Assembly (NCBI GenBank): GCA_017311185.1
Contig: JAESUZ010002597.1
Location: forward strand, 75,001 to 139,000
Source of the DNA: Proteles cristata cristata
Taxonomy: Eukaryota; Chordata; Mammalia; Carnivora; Hyaenidae
Length of the DNA stretch: 64,000 nt
Reading direction: 5' to 3'
Shown here: piece by piece, positions 22,040-32,660 of the stretch
Layout of the letters: every line of letters starts with the position of its first letter
How positions within the stretch are numbered: the stretch's first letter is position 1
Notes under the pieces: generated by a model
Database searches by the model: none
Seen by the model: only the letters and a program-made list of their open reading frames with translations
What the model was told of the DNA's origin: nothing
Made by a program: the position numbers and the translations under genes

Positions 22040-22260
22040 TTCCCTTCTCCAACGTAATATCGAGCCACTGATGCCAAAACAGCCCCGTCAAGAGCGCTGC
22101 TTCATAAATAATTGGTCAGATACGAGTTTGACTTAATCAAGAAAGGCTATGTAAAAGCAGATTAATGACATTTTGATGAACTTTTCAACTCAATTTGAAA
22201 AGCCATGGTACGTTGAGCACAGTTTCCAATTACCCTCCAGGAAAAACTCTAGGGAAAGTT
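22040..22260. other. Candidate conserved non-coding block
   Basis: Repeat-free, with TTCATAAATAATTGGTCAG, GACTTAATCAAGAAAGG and CAGATTAATGACATTTTGAT: homeodomain-type TAAT cores clustered within about 120 bp. Compositional inference. Confidence 0.35.
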
Positions 22261-23197
22261 GAGACCTTCCTGAAGAACAGAATGTGCTCAAAGAGAGATG
22301 GTGATCTAAACCACAGTCATCTCCTGAGATGCTTTCTACATCGATGGTCAAGGGGGAAAAAAAAAAACTGAACCAAACAAATGAAATGAGTTATCTTTCT
22401 TCAAGGAAACTATCCGATATGATGCAAATTGAAGATGTACGTTAGCACCATTTGATTTGTGATTGTAACTGAATGTGACCAAATCAGGATAAGGGACCGG
22501 GGTAAATCCTTCCACCAGATGTGCCTCAGTTTCTCCTCTTTCAATGGCACCGAGGGTAGACCTGTTGCCTTCAGGGTCTCTCCCCTGATGTGGTAACAGG
22601 TTCTGTGGGAGGATTCAGCTGACTAGCCTCCCCTGGGAAAATCCAAAAATTCTCCAATGGCAGAGACCTCGGTCTATTTCATTCATTGCTAAGAAGTCAA
22701 GTAGAGGAGGGATAGGACCTGAATTAAATGTTCAAATGGTCTGTTTAAGTGGTAAATAAGTGCAATCTTCGGTTTCTAGAAAAACAATAAAGGTATAATC
22801 GGGTTCGTTGTATTTCCTTTCTCGTTGTGGCCCTAGATGAAAATGATCAACAGAGGTTTCCATTGTGTCTGTGGGTCCCAGTGACTCCTGTGCTAAGAAC
22901 CCTTCGCCATTCTCATCTGTCCAAAGTCATGTGCAGCGCAAAGACAGCCCTAGGCTTCAGCATTTGGATGGTGATATCAACAATGGCATGGCCCGTATCC
23001 TTGCTGCGGCTCGGTGCCAGACCTTGTGTTATGTACAGCTTTCTACAGAATCATCTAGAGCTGCTATCTCCCTGGCCCATAGCCTCGAATGAGCTTTGGT
23101 GGTCGTAAGTAGGACCCCAGGAAGGACATGCTTATGATTTTTACTCTGATGGATTTTCTGAAGTATATTTCCCTTTCATAAATTATTATTACTCTTT
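22261..23197. other. Unassigned sequence
   Basis: No repeat recognised. A 93-aa plus frame at 22827-23108 overlaps another frame and has no domain; not called. Confidence 0.35.
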
Positions 23198-23393
23198 CAG
23201 TGTTAATTTATTTGAGAGAGAGTACCTGAGCAGGGAAGAGGGCAGAGAGAAAAGGAGACACAGAATCCGAAGCAGGCTCCAGGCTCCGAGCTGTCTGCCC
23301 AGAGCCAGACGTGATGTTCGAACCCATGAGCCGTGAGATCATGACCTGAGCCGAAGTCAGACGCTTGACTGACTAAGCCACCCAGGCACCCCT
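23198..23393 (-). mobile_element. SINEC_Fc felid SINE, antisense
   Basis: AATTTATTTGAGAGAGAG, GAATCCGAAGCAGGCTCCAG, GAGCCGTGAGATCATGACC and GCCACCCAGGCACCCC. Diverged in the CT-rich part; target duplication not clear. Confidence 0.92.
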
Positions 23394-24143
23394 CACAAAA
23401 TTATTGTAAAGAAAAGTTTCATTAGACATTTGCTGGAAAATATCTCCCTGAAATATAGATTTTGCTGCCCCCAAGACTTTGGGCCTAGAAACCCATCTTT
23501 CTCCTATATACTGTCCCATATGCTTTATCTGTTAAAGCAGAAGTACAAAAAACAAAAAGGCAGATGTCTGTTGGGACCAGGCCAGGGCCCATGTGAGTGA
23601 AGCAAGCTGGGTGGGTGTAAGACAGGACCCAAATCCTTACCTGAGACCCCAGATGCGAAAGCCTCTGGACATGGTGTGTTTGCCATAAATCCTCTGAGGT
23701 GGATTCCATTCTGACCTCCTCTGATTGGGCAGCAGCTAACTCTGACCGGAACAGAGGTGAAGCTACTTAAAGCCTTTACTTATCCCACTTAGGGTGTTCA
23801 TATATTTTACTACAGAAATATGAGTTGATTGATAACGGGGGGTGCTGCCCAGACAGCATGAGGGTTGTAAGGTAATAGAATGCAGACACCACATCACCTC
23901 TCCAAAATCTCAGAAAGTGTGAATTTGGATATGCATCTTACTCCTAAAGTTTGGGATGCAGAATGGTGCCCCGTAGGACGCACTAGGGACTTTGGAAAAG
24001 TGAACTCTGGTGCCTCCAGCAGAGGAAGCACCCACCAGCGGGCTGTTGCTGTTTGGGAAGGGCCAGCTCAGTGTTGCCAAAGCTTTCAGTTTTTCACCAG
24101 AAGCTGAATACGCAGACATTGATGTGCTTTCCCTCCCCATTGA
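23394..24143. other. Unassigned sequence
   Basis: No repeat, exon or RNA gene recognised. Confidence 0.4.
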
Positions 24144-24157
24144 AAAAATACTGTGCA

Positions 24158-24342
24158 GGGGTGCCTGGGTGGCTCTTCAGTTGAGCATGATCTTGCAGTT
24201 CATGAGTTTAAGCCCCGCGCCGTGCTAGCTGCTCTCAGTGCGGAGCCCGCTTCGAGTCTCCTATCCCCTCCCTCTCTGCACCTCCTCTACTTGCCCTTTT
24301 TCTCTCTCAAAAATAAAGCATTAACCAGCCAGTAAATAAAAA
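24158..24342 (+). mobile_element. SINEC_Fc felid SINE, internally deleted
   Basis: GGGGTGCCTGGGTGGCTC leads to TTCAGTTGAGCATGATCTTG, missing the CGTCCGACTTCGGCTCAGG block. The body and AAAAATAAAGCATT tail follow. Target duplication AAAAATACTGTGCA / AAAAACACCGTGCA has two mismatches. Confidence 0.92.
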
Positions 24343-24459
24343 TAAAAACACCGTGCAGACCAAACAAAAGCCTTCTGCCTATTTGCGGTTTGTGTGTCAG
24401 AATCGTTCTTTCAGCCTCAAATGCTCCTATCTTTATTAGGGGTTCCCAGAGGCCCCATT

Positions 24460-24740
24460 TGTTAGGGACTGAACTGTGTCCCCTCCAGAATTATACTTTG
24501 AAGCCCTAAGCCTCTCGTGCTCATGCGCACACGCACATAAAGGAAAGGTCATGTGGGGGATGTGGTAAGAAGATGGCCGTCTGCAAGCCAGGAAGAGATG
24601 CTTCACCAGAAACCAACCAACTCAACAACACCTTGACCTTGGCTTTCCAGCCCCGCCCCGCCCCCACCCCCCCAGCACTATGAGAAAATACATCCATTGT
24701 TTAAGCAACCTAGTCTGCCATATTTTGTCACAGTGGCCTG
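24460..24740 (+). mobile_element. MLT1-type LTR (ERVL-MaLR), partial
   Basis: Ancient MaLR solo-LTR relic. Order: GGACTGAACTGTGTCCCCTC, TTTGAAGCCCTAAGCC, GATGGCCGTCTGCAAGCCAG, CAACACCTTGACCTTGGCTT, ATGAGAAAATACATCCATTG and TTTAAGCAACCTAGTCTGCC. The middle of the LTR is deleted. No internal gag/pol sequence is present, and a second LTR is not seen. Confidence 0.8.
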
Positions 24741-25518
24741 AGCTGACCACTACCCCATTCCTCATTAACCTTCTCCTACCTCTTTCCTATGTTCCCAGCA
24801 ATTGCTTATTTTACTCCACATTTGCAATATTTTTCTCTTCTGCATTGTCCTATCCAGGCTAGTGGATGACGTGTGTAAAACCGTTAGCACAGAGCCTGGG
24901 GCGTGATAAGCATCTATAGTTAGTGTGTCCTATTACTGTTACTATCATATATTGTTGTTTTACGCTATTCGAGGAAGCATAGACACGCCTCACACTTGTG
25001 TTATTTGATCCTTTTGGTAACAAACCTTCCAAGGCATCTAACTCAGGGAGGGGTGAGTTGTAGGGTGAAAAGAAGTCTCTTGCCTGAGACTCTCTTGGGG
25101 GTGGGGGGGTTGACCCAGATCCGGGACCCTGGGCACTTTCTCTGTCTCTGGGTTCTTCAGCCTCCCTAACGATAAATCATCCCTTTCCTTCTCTGCCTCC
25201 CCAATCCCCTCCCCACAACTATCCTTCCTACTCTACGTGCGCACACAGCCCCCAACACATGAATACACAAATACAAACACGCACGTGCTCATGAGCACAC
25301 ACAGAATGGGGACATGCAAGGCAAACCTGTCCCTAACCAAAGGCTCCCACGGAAAGGTGGGGAGCGAAGGGGCAAGGAAAGAAATCGGGCTAAAAGTGAC
25401 TTTCGGTGAGGGGCAGGTGAGTTAGGATCAGCTCATAGGAGCGCCAATGTCAGGAGGGGCAGATCAAGGGAAAATGAAGCCTGATACCCCAGGGTGGCTG
25501 GAACATTCTGACTGGCGT
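24741..25518. other. Unassigned sequence
   Basis: A CA-rich patch lies at 25238-25300. No gene recognised. Confidence 0.4.
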
Positions 25519-25690
25519 GTGGCAGAGTGGTTGAGGGTTGACCCAGAATTCTTGGGTTCAAATCCCAACTCCTTGGCCTTGGAGAGATTTCTGACCCAAC
25601 CCGGGCCTCAGTTTCCTCAGCTATAAAGTGAAAATAAGAGCCTACCTTCTTTACAGTGTGAGTGTGAGGTATAAATGAATTGATGCTCAG
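25519..25690 (+). repeat. MIR SINE
   Basis: GGCAGAGTGGTTGAGGGTTG, GGGTTCAAATCCCAACTCCT, GGGCCTCAGTTTCCTCAGCT and GAGTGTGAGGTATAAATGA follow the MIR consensus, including the tRNA-like head. Confidence 0.88.
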
Positions 25691-25904
25691 TAATAGATGA
25701 GTAAATAACGGGTAAACAGTGAGAAAACACCAGCTGGTACTGCTGAGGAATCACACAATCTGTTACCTCTTGTGAAGCCATAGCTGACTGAGTTTATAAG
25801 GGACCCTCTCAGTCTATTTACCTCCCGTGTGGCCAGGAAACTCAGCTCTAAATGAATTATAGTGTCACAATATCAAACAGCATTGCTATTAAATCCGTAT
25901 TCTT

Positions 25905-26107
25905 CTTGGGTGCCTGAGTGGCTCAGTCGGTTGAGCGTCCAACTCCTGGTTTCAGCTCAGGTCATGATCTTGCAATTTGTGGGATCGAGCCCTGAGCCAG
26001 GCTCTGCGCTGACTGCTCAGATCCTGCTTGGGATCCTCTCCCTCTCTCTCTGCCCTTCTCTCTCTCTCTCTCTTTCTCTCTGTCAAAATAAATAAATAAA
26101 CTTTAAC
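25905..26107 (+). mobile_element. SINEC_Fc felid SINE
   Basis: Head TGGGTGCCTGAGTGGCTCAG, TCGGTTGAGCGTCCAACTCC, a B-box altered to GGGATCGAGCCCTGAGC, a CT-rich run and tail TCAAAATAAATAAATAAAC. Target duplication ATCCGTATTCTT / ATCTGTATTCTT at 25893-25904 and 26108-26119. Confidence 0.95.
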
Positions 26108-26339
26108 ATCTGTATTCTTTAAATTTTTGTATAAATACAACTGTATCATGTGACTGCGTCAAGGAAGAAAGAACACGTTATTAGGGGCCTGGCGGCCAAA
26201 AGTCCTAGACCAGGTTTGGCCACCCAGCTCTGACGGAAACAGGGCTTCTGCCCAAAAAACGTCTTCATGGGGAAATTATCTTTTCCCACCGGAGTTAGCT
26301 AATGTGCCCGCGGCACAGGATTTTCCTCTAGTGGGCTTA

Positions 26340-26762
26340 ATGACTCCTCGGTGCCTGGGCAAGTTATTTACCCTCATTCCTCATTTTTTCTCATCTGTAA
26401 AATGGGGATAATAATAGTAGCTACTTTATAGGTATCTGTAAAAATTGAACAAGTTGAGGGGCGCCTGGGTGGCTTAGTCGGTTAAGCGTCCAACTTTCGC
26501 TTAGGTCATGATCTCGCGGTTCGTGGGTTCGAGCCCCGCGTCGGGCTCTGTGCTGACTGCCAGCTCAGAGCCTGGAGCTTGCTTCAGATTCTGTGTCTCC
26601 CTCTCTTTCTGACCCTTCCCTGCTCGCGTCTCTCTCTCTCCTAGAAATAAATAAAACATTTAAAAAAAAAATTGAACAAGTTGATACATGTGAAGGACTA
26701 AGAACACAATCAAAATGCCAGACGCTTGTGGGTGCCTCAGAAATGCTAGCTAAGCCTTATGT
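26340..26762 (+). repeat. MIR SINE split by a felid SINE
   Basis: Left part: GGGCAAGTTATTTACC, TTCTCATCTGTAAAATGGGG and ATAATAATAGTAGCTAC. The right part resumes at 26685 with TACATGTGAAGGACTAAGAA and CCAGACGCTTGTGGG, ending in AAATGCTAGCTAAGCC. Bases 26458-26684 are a SINE plus duplicated target, giving a clear two-layer age order. Confidence 0.88.
26458..26666 (+). mobile_element. SINEC_Fc felid SINE inside MIR, young-type subfamily
   Basis: Near-consensus: GGGGCGCCTGGGTGGCTTAG, GGTTCGTGGGTTCGAGCCCC, GACTGCCAGCTCAGAGCC, and CCTAGAAATAAATAAAACAT in the tail. A perfect 18-bp target duplication at 26440-26457 and 26667-26684 (core AAATTGAACAAGTTGA). The longest clean duplication in the window; likely recent. 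Confidence 0.97.
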
Positions 26763-27585
26763 TATCTTGCTCAGGTCTATAGGGAGCGGTTCCCAAAAAA
26801 TCCGTTCTCTCTGGGATCTTTGCAAAACTTCTACAGCTCCCATCCTGGGGACCCTGGCAGCTGATTTAGCCTGATGCTGGGTCATCTCGAGAATCGGTTA
26901 TTTTCATGTTTTAAAAATGTGCCTTTACTGCCCTCGGCCAACCTGACCAACAGCACTGAAATCCAGCCTGGTGATTATCCCGGGATAAAAGCTTTTATCA
27001 TGAAAAGTTTTGTTTGAGAAAGCAGCAACTGTGCAGCTCACTGCCGGCTTTCCCGCTCGCCGGGATTCTGTCCACACTCCTACAAAGGCCAAGATTATCT
27101 CTCTCTGTTAAGGGTTTAAAATCCTACAAGCCGGCCATGCAAGTGACCAGTATCAGATTATGATAACAAGATCATGTCCAGTTATAAAAACAAGTGTCTA
27201 AACTTTTCTCATGTCACTTTCGCCCGGGGTCCCTCCTGAGGGGGGGTGCTTAGCTCATTTTGAAGGCAGCTCTTTGAACTGAATTCATGGGGTATTTGCA
27301 TAAGAAGATTTGAGGCTGAAGAATGGCTTGCAATAGCATCTGCCCATTAATATGCCTGCTAATTCAGCACATTGTAAGCCTATTGACGGCCCACAAAGGG
27401 CTCAAATTCAAGGACAGTTATCCTACGGCCATTGTGAGTGCTTCAATTCAAGGAATATGTTCACTCGACGAATACAGTTGTTACAATTAGATATTTTTCA
27501 TGAAACATTATAAAGAACTAATGACAACTTGGAACACAATACTGCAACAACCACCAAAAAACATTCAGAACTCCATGGGTAAGCT
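26763..27585. other. Candidate conserved non-coding block
   Basis: Repeat-free. Carries CCCGGGATAAAAGC, AAGATTATCTCTC, an AGATTATGATAACAAGATC cluster of GATA/TTATC-type cores, an ATTTGCAT octamer at 27294-27301, CCCATTAATATGCC then TGCTAATTCAGC, and ACAAAGGGC (SOX/TCF-like). No frame of note. The density of such cores is suggestive of an enhancer, but random AT-rich DNA also yields them. Confidence 0.4.
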
Positions 27586-27587
27586 CG

Positions 27588-27657
27588 CCTCTCTCTCTCT
27601 GTCTCTCTTTCTCTCTCTCTCTCTCTGTCTCTCTTTCTCTCTCCCTCTCTCTCTCGT
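27588..27657 (+). repeat. (CT)n microsatellite
   Basis: Mostly CTCTCT with TTTCTC and GTCTCT interruptions, flanked by TAAGCTCGC and GTAATCTCCC. It lies at the edge of a candidate conserved block and has no SINE sequence beside it. Confidence 0.88.
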
Positions 27658-29014
27658 AATCTCCCACACACTTACTTTCCCAGATGCAGCAAGCTGGAGA
27701 TGGATGGAGATCTCTCAATGTGAAAGCGCATTTCTCTGCTCCCTAAATTTAAATAAAAAAACAAAATGAAATAAACAGATCCCGGCAGAAGAGGAGAAAC
27801 CCGCATTGCGGGCATAAATAGCGGTTAATTTAATCCCGTTTATGAGAAACATCACACAGTCACCTCCAAGGGATACGCGAGGCAATATTTTAGAGCAAAG
27901 AGGAATTATTTGAGGCGAGAAAGCCTCTCTTTTTCAGAAGTTGAGAAAAGAGGTTTATGCAGATCCAGGGGAATTTAAAACAAGCAGGGGTGGGGGGAAC
28001 CGGGCTAACCCGTGGCTTTGTGTAGGCGGGCTGGGGGGTAGGGGCATTTTAGGGAGAGAGTCCCTCTCTGAGAAGGGTCCTTGTAAAAAGGTCTGGTTGG
28101 GAATGCAGGCAGTTCAGCTGGGCTGGGGAGGCCAGCAGGAACTTTCTAAGAAACCGGGGGCTGAAATGCTCTTTCCAGCGGAGTGTTTGTGCAGGAATGG
28201 CGGGCCCAGGGACGCCTGGGTTTGGGGACATTGTCTGGGCATTGTGCTCAGCCCCCACTCTGCCGGCCATTGTCACAGGGGCCCGTCAAGCCCCTGGCCT
28301 GAGCACCGGTTGTATTTTTCTTACCCTACATCTTTCAGAAAAGACATCAAAGACCAGGGAGATGTGCTTTTTGCTTTGTTTGGTGTCTGATTCTCAACAT
28401 GTGGCTTCCCCCGGCCAAACTTCGGCACCTTTTAACCTATTCTGTTCAGCTTAGGCCTGAGCTGTATTTGAGCATTAGGGAAACTATAGTAACCAATAAT
28501 CTGCCTGTTGCTGAAAAGAAACTATGTATCTTGTCACACAAGAGCTGTCGGACGATCACCATCCTAGACCAAGACCAGACCCTTTCGGGGCTCCCGGCTT
28601 TCTTTCCCGGGGCTCAGCCCATCCCTCTGAAAAGGCGTCCGAACCCTTTGCCTTTCTGGCGTAGAGGACCCGTGTTCATGTTCATTTATATTTAACAAAT
28701 AAGGCATTGTCCCCTGCAACATATCGGCATTTGATTATCTATTACAAATGTTTTCATCAAGTCAGAAATGAGGCCTCTCCACAAAAGGGAGGGGGGGAAA
28801 CCCTCCGTACGACCCAGGGATGGAGCAGAGAGGGACTGGGAATTTCTTGGAGGGATATCTGGGTGCTTTGGCACGTTGCATTCATATTAGACCTGTCGCA
28901 TACAGAGCCACCCAAAGGCGGGGGGAAGGCGCCAGAGGCATCCCGGAGCAGGATGGCTTGAAGACACAGTTATATGGACAAATGTGGGCTCAGCAGCGTG
29001 ATGTGAGATATCTT
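27658..29014. other. Unassigned, low-repeat, GC-mixed sequence
   Basis: No felid SINE, L1 or MIR recognised. A 149-aa plus frame at 27941-28390 and overlapping frames in other registers lack domains and a promoter; not called. The left third (27780-27920), with GGCATAAATAGCGGTTAATT, is AT-rich and could be conserved. Confidence 0.35.
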
Positions 29015-29252
29015 TTGAGAGCATAAGCACCAGGGACTGACTGCTAGGGCTCAAGTCCCACCTCCACCTCTTACTAGCTGTGCAACCCCGAGCAAGCCTC
29101 TTGAGGTCTCTGAACTCTGAACTTTATGTTGCCCTATGTTCAAACGGGGATAGTAAGCGACCCTAGATGGAAGGGCTGTAGGAGATTAGCCGAGCTAATC
29201 GCTGTGACAGCACAAGGCCCAGCGCACAGTGAGTGCTCAAAAAAGGGCTGGG
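29015..29252 (+). repeat. MIR SINE
   Basis: CTCTTACTAGCTGTGCAACC, CCTCTTGAGGTCTCTGAACT, a diverged AAACGGGGATAGTAAG, and CGCACAGTGAGTGCTCAAAA. Nearly full length. Confidence 0.85.
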
Positions 29253-30089
29253 TGAAAGCGTTATTTCACAGAGCAAATACCGCACTGCAGCCGAGGCAGG
29301 TTTGGGGGTATGCACTCCACACCGGGGATCCAAATGGATAAATAATAGTAGTAACTCTCACTATCATCAGTGTATTACGTCTTTCTCGATACCCGATGGA
29401 TGAAATCAACGTGAAAGAAAATCAAAACAAATTTAAAAATCATCACCCAAACAATTCTGTCGTTTCCATAAACCACTCTGTATTATTATGAAGAATAAGA
29501 TCCCTAAGCGGAAATAAACAATAAAGGTGAAAATAACTAGAAGAGTAAAAAATGCAGAGCACAGTGAGTGGAAGTTTACAGACTCTCACGCGGGATCCGG
29601 AGTGGGTGCGGGAATGGGGTGGGGGGAATGGGGTGTACAGAGTGCCCATTGAAGGAGGGGCTAGCTCTCAAGGTAGGTCAAGTGCAGATTTTGTGCTCTG
29701 GGAGCCTCACCTGCCTCCCAGTCCCTGTCCCCTTCCTGTCCTGAGATCCCCACTGTGAGAAGCGGGGCCTATTCACCCGCAGAGTTCTTTCATTTTGCGG
29801 ACCAGCACTTCGTGGGCAACTTGACCTCCCACCCTGCAGACTGTTGGAAAGCTCTCTTTTTCACTATCCCAAGAGATTTTGGACACCTTTCCACGCAGAA
29901 AGTACATAAACCCTGCCCCATCCTTGTGGTCTTTGTCTTCCTTCAAAACAAAACAAAGCAAAACAAAACAAAAAACTCACCTTTGTTATTTGTCTCGCAC
30001 TTACGTAATACAAAAGCAATTGGTGAGTGTGGTTATCATTTGGTGGCAAATCCTGCCTTTCTGTTTTTGTTTTAAGCTTCTACGGAACT
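29253..30089. other. Unassigned sequence
   Basis: Includes a short (AAAAC)n run at 29945-29972. No gene or other repeat recognised. Confidence 0.4.
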
Positions 30090-30295
30090 CATAACAGCTC
30101 TTATTTTACTGGATGTCTATTAATAGACCGTAATAAGAACCTTACTCTGTGTTGACTCAGTTTTCATCACAACTACATGAGGCTACTAGGTGTCCATATC
30201 ATCCCCATGTTACAGAAAAGGAAACTGAGGCCAAGAGTGAAGTTAGGTAATTTGCCCCATCCTGGAGAGACTGAGAGTACAGATAAGAGCTCGGT
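30090..30295 (-). repeat. MIR SINE, antisense
   Basis: TCCCCATGTTACAGAAAAGG then AAACTGAGGCCAAGAG and TTAGGTAATTTGCCCC are the antisense MIR core; the flank ACTGGATGTCTATTAATAG is diverged. Confidence 0.8.
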
Positions 30296-30694
30296 GCACT
30301 TCCTAAGCCTATGATCTCATAGATGTGTTAAAGATGTGAACTAGCTCTGTTGCATGTGCACGCACGAAACTCGCTCTGTTGCACGTGCGCACGCGCACAC
30401 ACACATTTTACAAAAACACCATCATCCTCTATATATCATCTGGAAATATCGTTTTAACCTGCTTTGCCATCACAGACAAGACCATGTGATAATGGCGAAA
30501 AGGCCACTGCACGCATATATCGCAGTATATTTAGGTTGTTTCCGGTTTTCCGATACATCAGGCAAACTTGTTGCCTGCTGTCTGGGAGGGCGAGTTTCCA
30601 CAGTCAGCTCGGGGCGGAAATGATGCGCTTTTGTGGAGAAGCGGCCCAAACAAGTAAATCCAACACTTGTGCTAGCCAAGGCAGGGGTTTATTA
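30296..30694. other. Unassigned sequence
   Basis: A short GCACGTGCGCACGCGCACAC run at about 30379-30403 is alternating purine-pyrimidine. Otherwise nothing recognised. Confidence 0.4.
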
Positions 30695-30790
30695 TGTTGC
30701 TTTCAGAGGTGGACACTGAGGCTCAGAGAGTCGGTGCCACTGGTTCAAGGTCATGAGTGAGTTAGTGAGGCTGGCTGGGAAGAAGAATAT
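30695..30790 (-). repeat. MIR SINE fragment, antisense
   Basis: GTGGACACTGAGGCTCAGAG, TTCAAGGTCATGAGTGAG and TTAGTGAGGCTGGCTGGGA match the antisense MIR middle. Confidence 0.65.
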
Positions 30791-31329
30791 CCAAGAATCA
30801 TTGGGGCTCTTCGGGAAAGCCTGGTAGAAAGGAAGTGGGAGCACCCCCTTCCTGAGCGGTTAAGCAGGCAGAACTCAGGGCTGGGGCTCGAACAGCAAGC
30901 CCCCCATCCCGGTGCGCCCATAGGCAAGGCTGTTGAAAATCACCTAACTAGATGGACAATCGTATCTGTTTCAGCCAATGCTGAGCTTGGGATTCCAAAG
31001 CCAGCAGGTTCTCACTCTTCCCCACATCCCTGCGCTCTGGAACGCAGCCCAGCACCCCTTCCCCAGCCCCACTGGGCAGACAGGAACCAGAGTGCCAACA
31101 CATCCCTGTGTCCCCCGTGAGTCCTACACTCCTGGCCCCCAACTCAAGCTGTCTGATGAACCCATCCTGGCTCCTTTCTGGCAGCTCACCATCATTCTAA
31201 AACTTTTCCTGCTGCCAGGGGTTGGGAAAGACAGCAGCCTCATCACGGCACGTACTTGTCCCCTCGCCCTGCTCTCCCCACCTCAGAATTTGATTAAAGG
31301 CCAACTCGCAGTCTCCCTGAAAATCATCC
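30791..31329. other. Unassigned sequence
   Basis: No repeat recognised. The 128-aa plus frame at 30978-31364 runs into the following MIR and has no domain. Confidence 0.35.
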
Positions 31330-31445
31330 AGTCCAACCTGATGTGCTGCAGAAGGGGAGGCTGAAGCACAGAGAGGGTGAGTGACTTGCCCAAGGTCACA
31401 GAGCACAGAAGTGGTCAAGCTAGGGTAAGAAAGGGCCTGGGGCTC
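31330..31445 (-). repeat. MIR SINE fragment, antisense
   Basis: GGGGAGGCTGAAGCACAGAG, GTGACTTGCCCAAGGTCACA then GAGCACAGAAGTGG. Confidence 0.75.
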
Positions 31446-31607
31446 TCTTGACACACAAGGGAGAGCACCCACTGTTACACCACGCAGTATGCTCATCCCC
31501 CAGTGTACAAAACCGGATGAGTCATGGGATCTACCGCCAAAGAAGTTCAGAGTCTCACTGAGGAGGTGGGCATATAAACAATAAGAATAGAGAACTTTTA
31601 ATAGGTC

Positions 31608-31972
31608 GGTACGTTAGCCAGCTCGGGCCACCAAAACAAAATACTGTAGATGGGGTGCTTAATCAATGCAGATGTATTTTCTTGCACTTTGGGAGGCTGA
31701 GAATTTCAAGACCACGGTGCCAGCCAACTGAGTTTCTGGTGAAGACCTTCTTCCTGGCTTGTAGATGGTCGCTATCATGCTCACATGGCTTTTTCTTGAT
31801 GTGGTAGAGTGGTACGCATTATGGACTCAATTTTATCAGATTTGTGGCTCACCCTTATGACCTCCTTTAACCTTCATTATCTCCTGGAAGCCTTATCTCC
31901 AAACGCAATCACACTGGGGGTTGAGCTCCGACATGCGAATTTTGGGAGGGCACCATTTAGTTCATAGCAGTT
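31608..31972 (-). mobile_element. MLT1-type LTR (ERVL-MaLR), antisense
   Basis: Antisense order: GTTAGCCAGCTCGGGCCACC, AAAACAAAATACTGTAGATG, GGCTTGTAGATGGTCGC, CACCCTTATGACCTCC, GCCTTATCTCCAAACGCAAT and ATGCGAATTTTGGGAGGGCA. Nearly full-length solo LTR; ancient and inactive. No internal viral sequence adjoins it. Confidence 0.85.
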
Positions 31973-31979
31973 AGTAACA

Positions 31980-32190
31980 AATATAGTAATAATCACAATA
32001 GTTCGCATTTACTGAGAACCTTTTATGTACCAGCCTCGGGCCAAGTACTTTATAAACATTATATCATTTAATCCTTACAGTAACCAATAGGGGTGGAGTC
32101 AGAGCTATAATCCATGCCCATTCCACTGATGAGTTCACTGAGGCCTCTAGAGAGGGTAGGTACTTGCATATAGGACTCACAGAGAGACTC
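31980..32190 (-). repeat. MIR SINE, antisense
   Basis: CGCATTTACTGAGAACCTTT, TATGTACCAGCCTCGGGCC, AGTACTTTATAAACATTATA, ATCATTTAATCCTTACAGTA and GATGAGTTCACTGAGGCC. Directly downstream of the MLT1 LTR. Confidence 0.87.
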
Positions 32191-32660
32191 CAGAGTGCAC
32201 CCCCTCTGCCACTTCTGGGGAGACGGTGGGCCAGGCTTCAAGGAGGAGGTCGAGACATTTTGAAGGACCAGCAGGAGCGAGTGTCAACCCAGGCTCCGTC
32301 CCTCTGAATCAAGTGACATGTTCATTTTCCCAAAGCACCTTTTCCTTTAAAAAGTCCTTAATTGTGACCGGGCCAGAGGGAAACGCTGCATTTGCATGCG
32401 AGTCCCTGGGCTCCAAACTTAAGTTCGCCTGCATTAAGTGCTTTCCCAGTGACCCAACACCCCCTGGCAACTGGCCGCCTTCTGCTTTTGACAGCTTGGC
32501 ATATTTGGTCATTTACTGGGTGCATGTGAAGATCAAATGGGTTAAGATTCTTCTCTTTAAACAGCAGGGAAAAGAACATCAAAAAGGTGTACATTTCATT
32601 TCCCCAGTTTTGATTAAGTCAAGCATGAAATGAAATGTAATACCCTCAAGTGGCTGGGGT
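32191..32660. other. Candidate conserved non-coding block with a perfect inverted repeat
   Basis: Repeat-free sequence with TCCTTAATTGTGACC, an ATTTGCAT octamer at 32390-32397, and CATATTTGGTCATTTAC. At its right edge is a perfect 13-bp inverted repeat: TACATTTCATTTC at 32590-32602 and GAAATGAAATGTA at 32627-32639, with a 24-bp spacer holding TTTTGATTAAGTC. The 135-aa plus frame here stops inside the right arm and has no domain. Confidence 0.4.
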
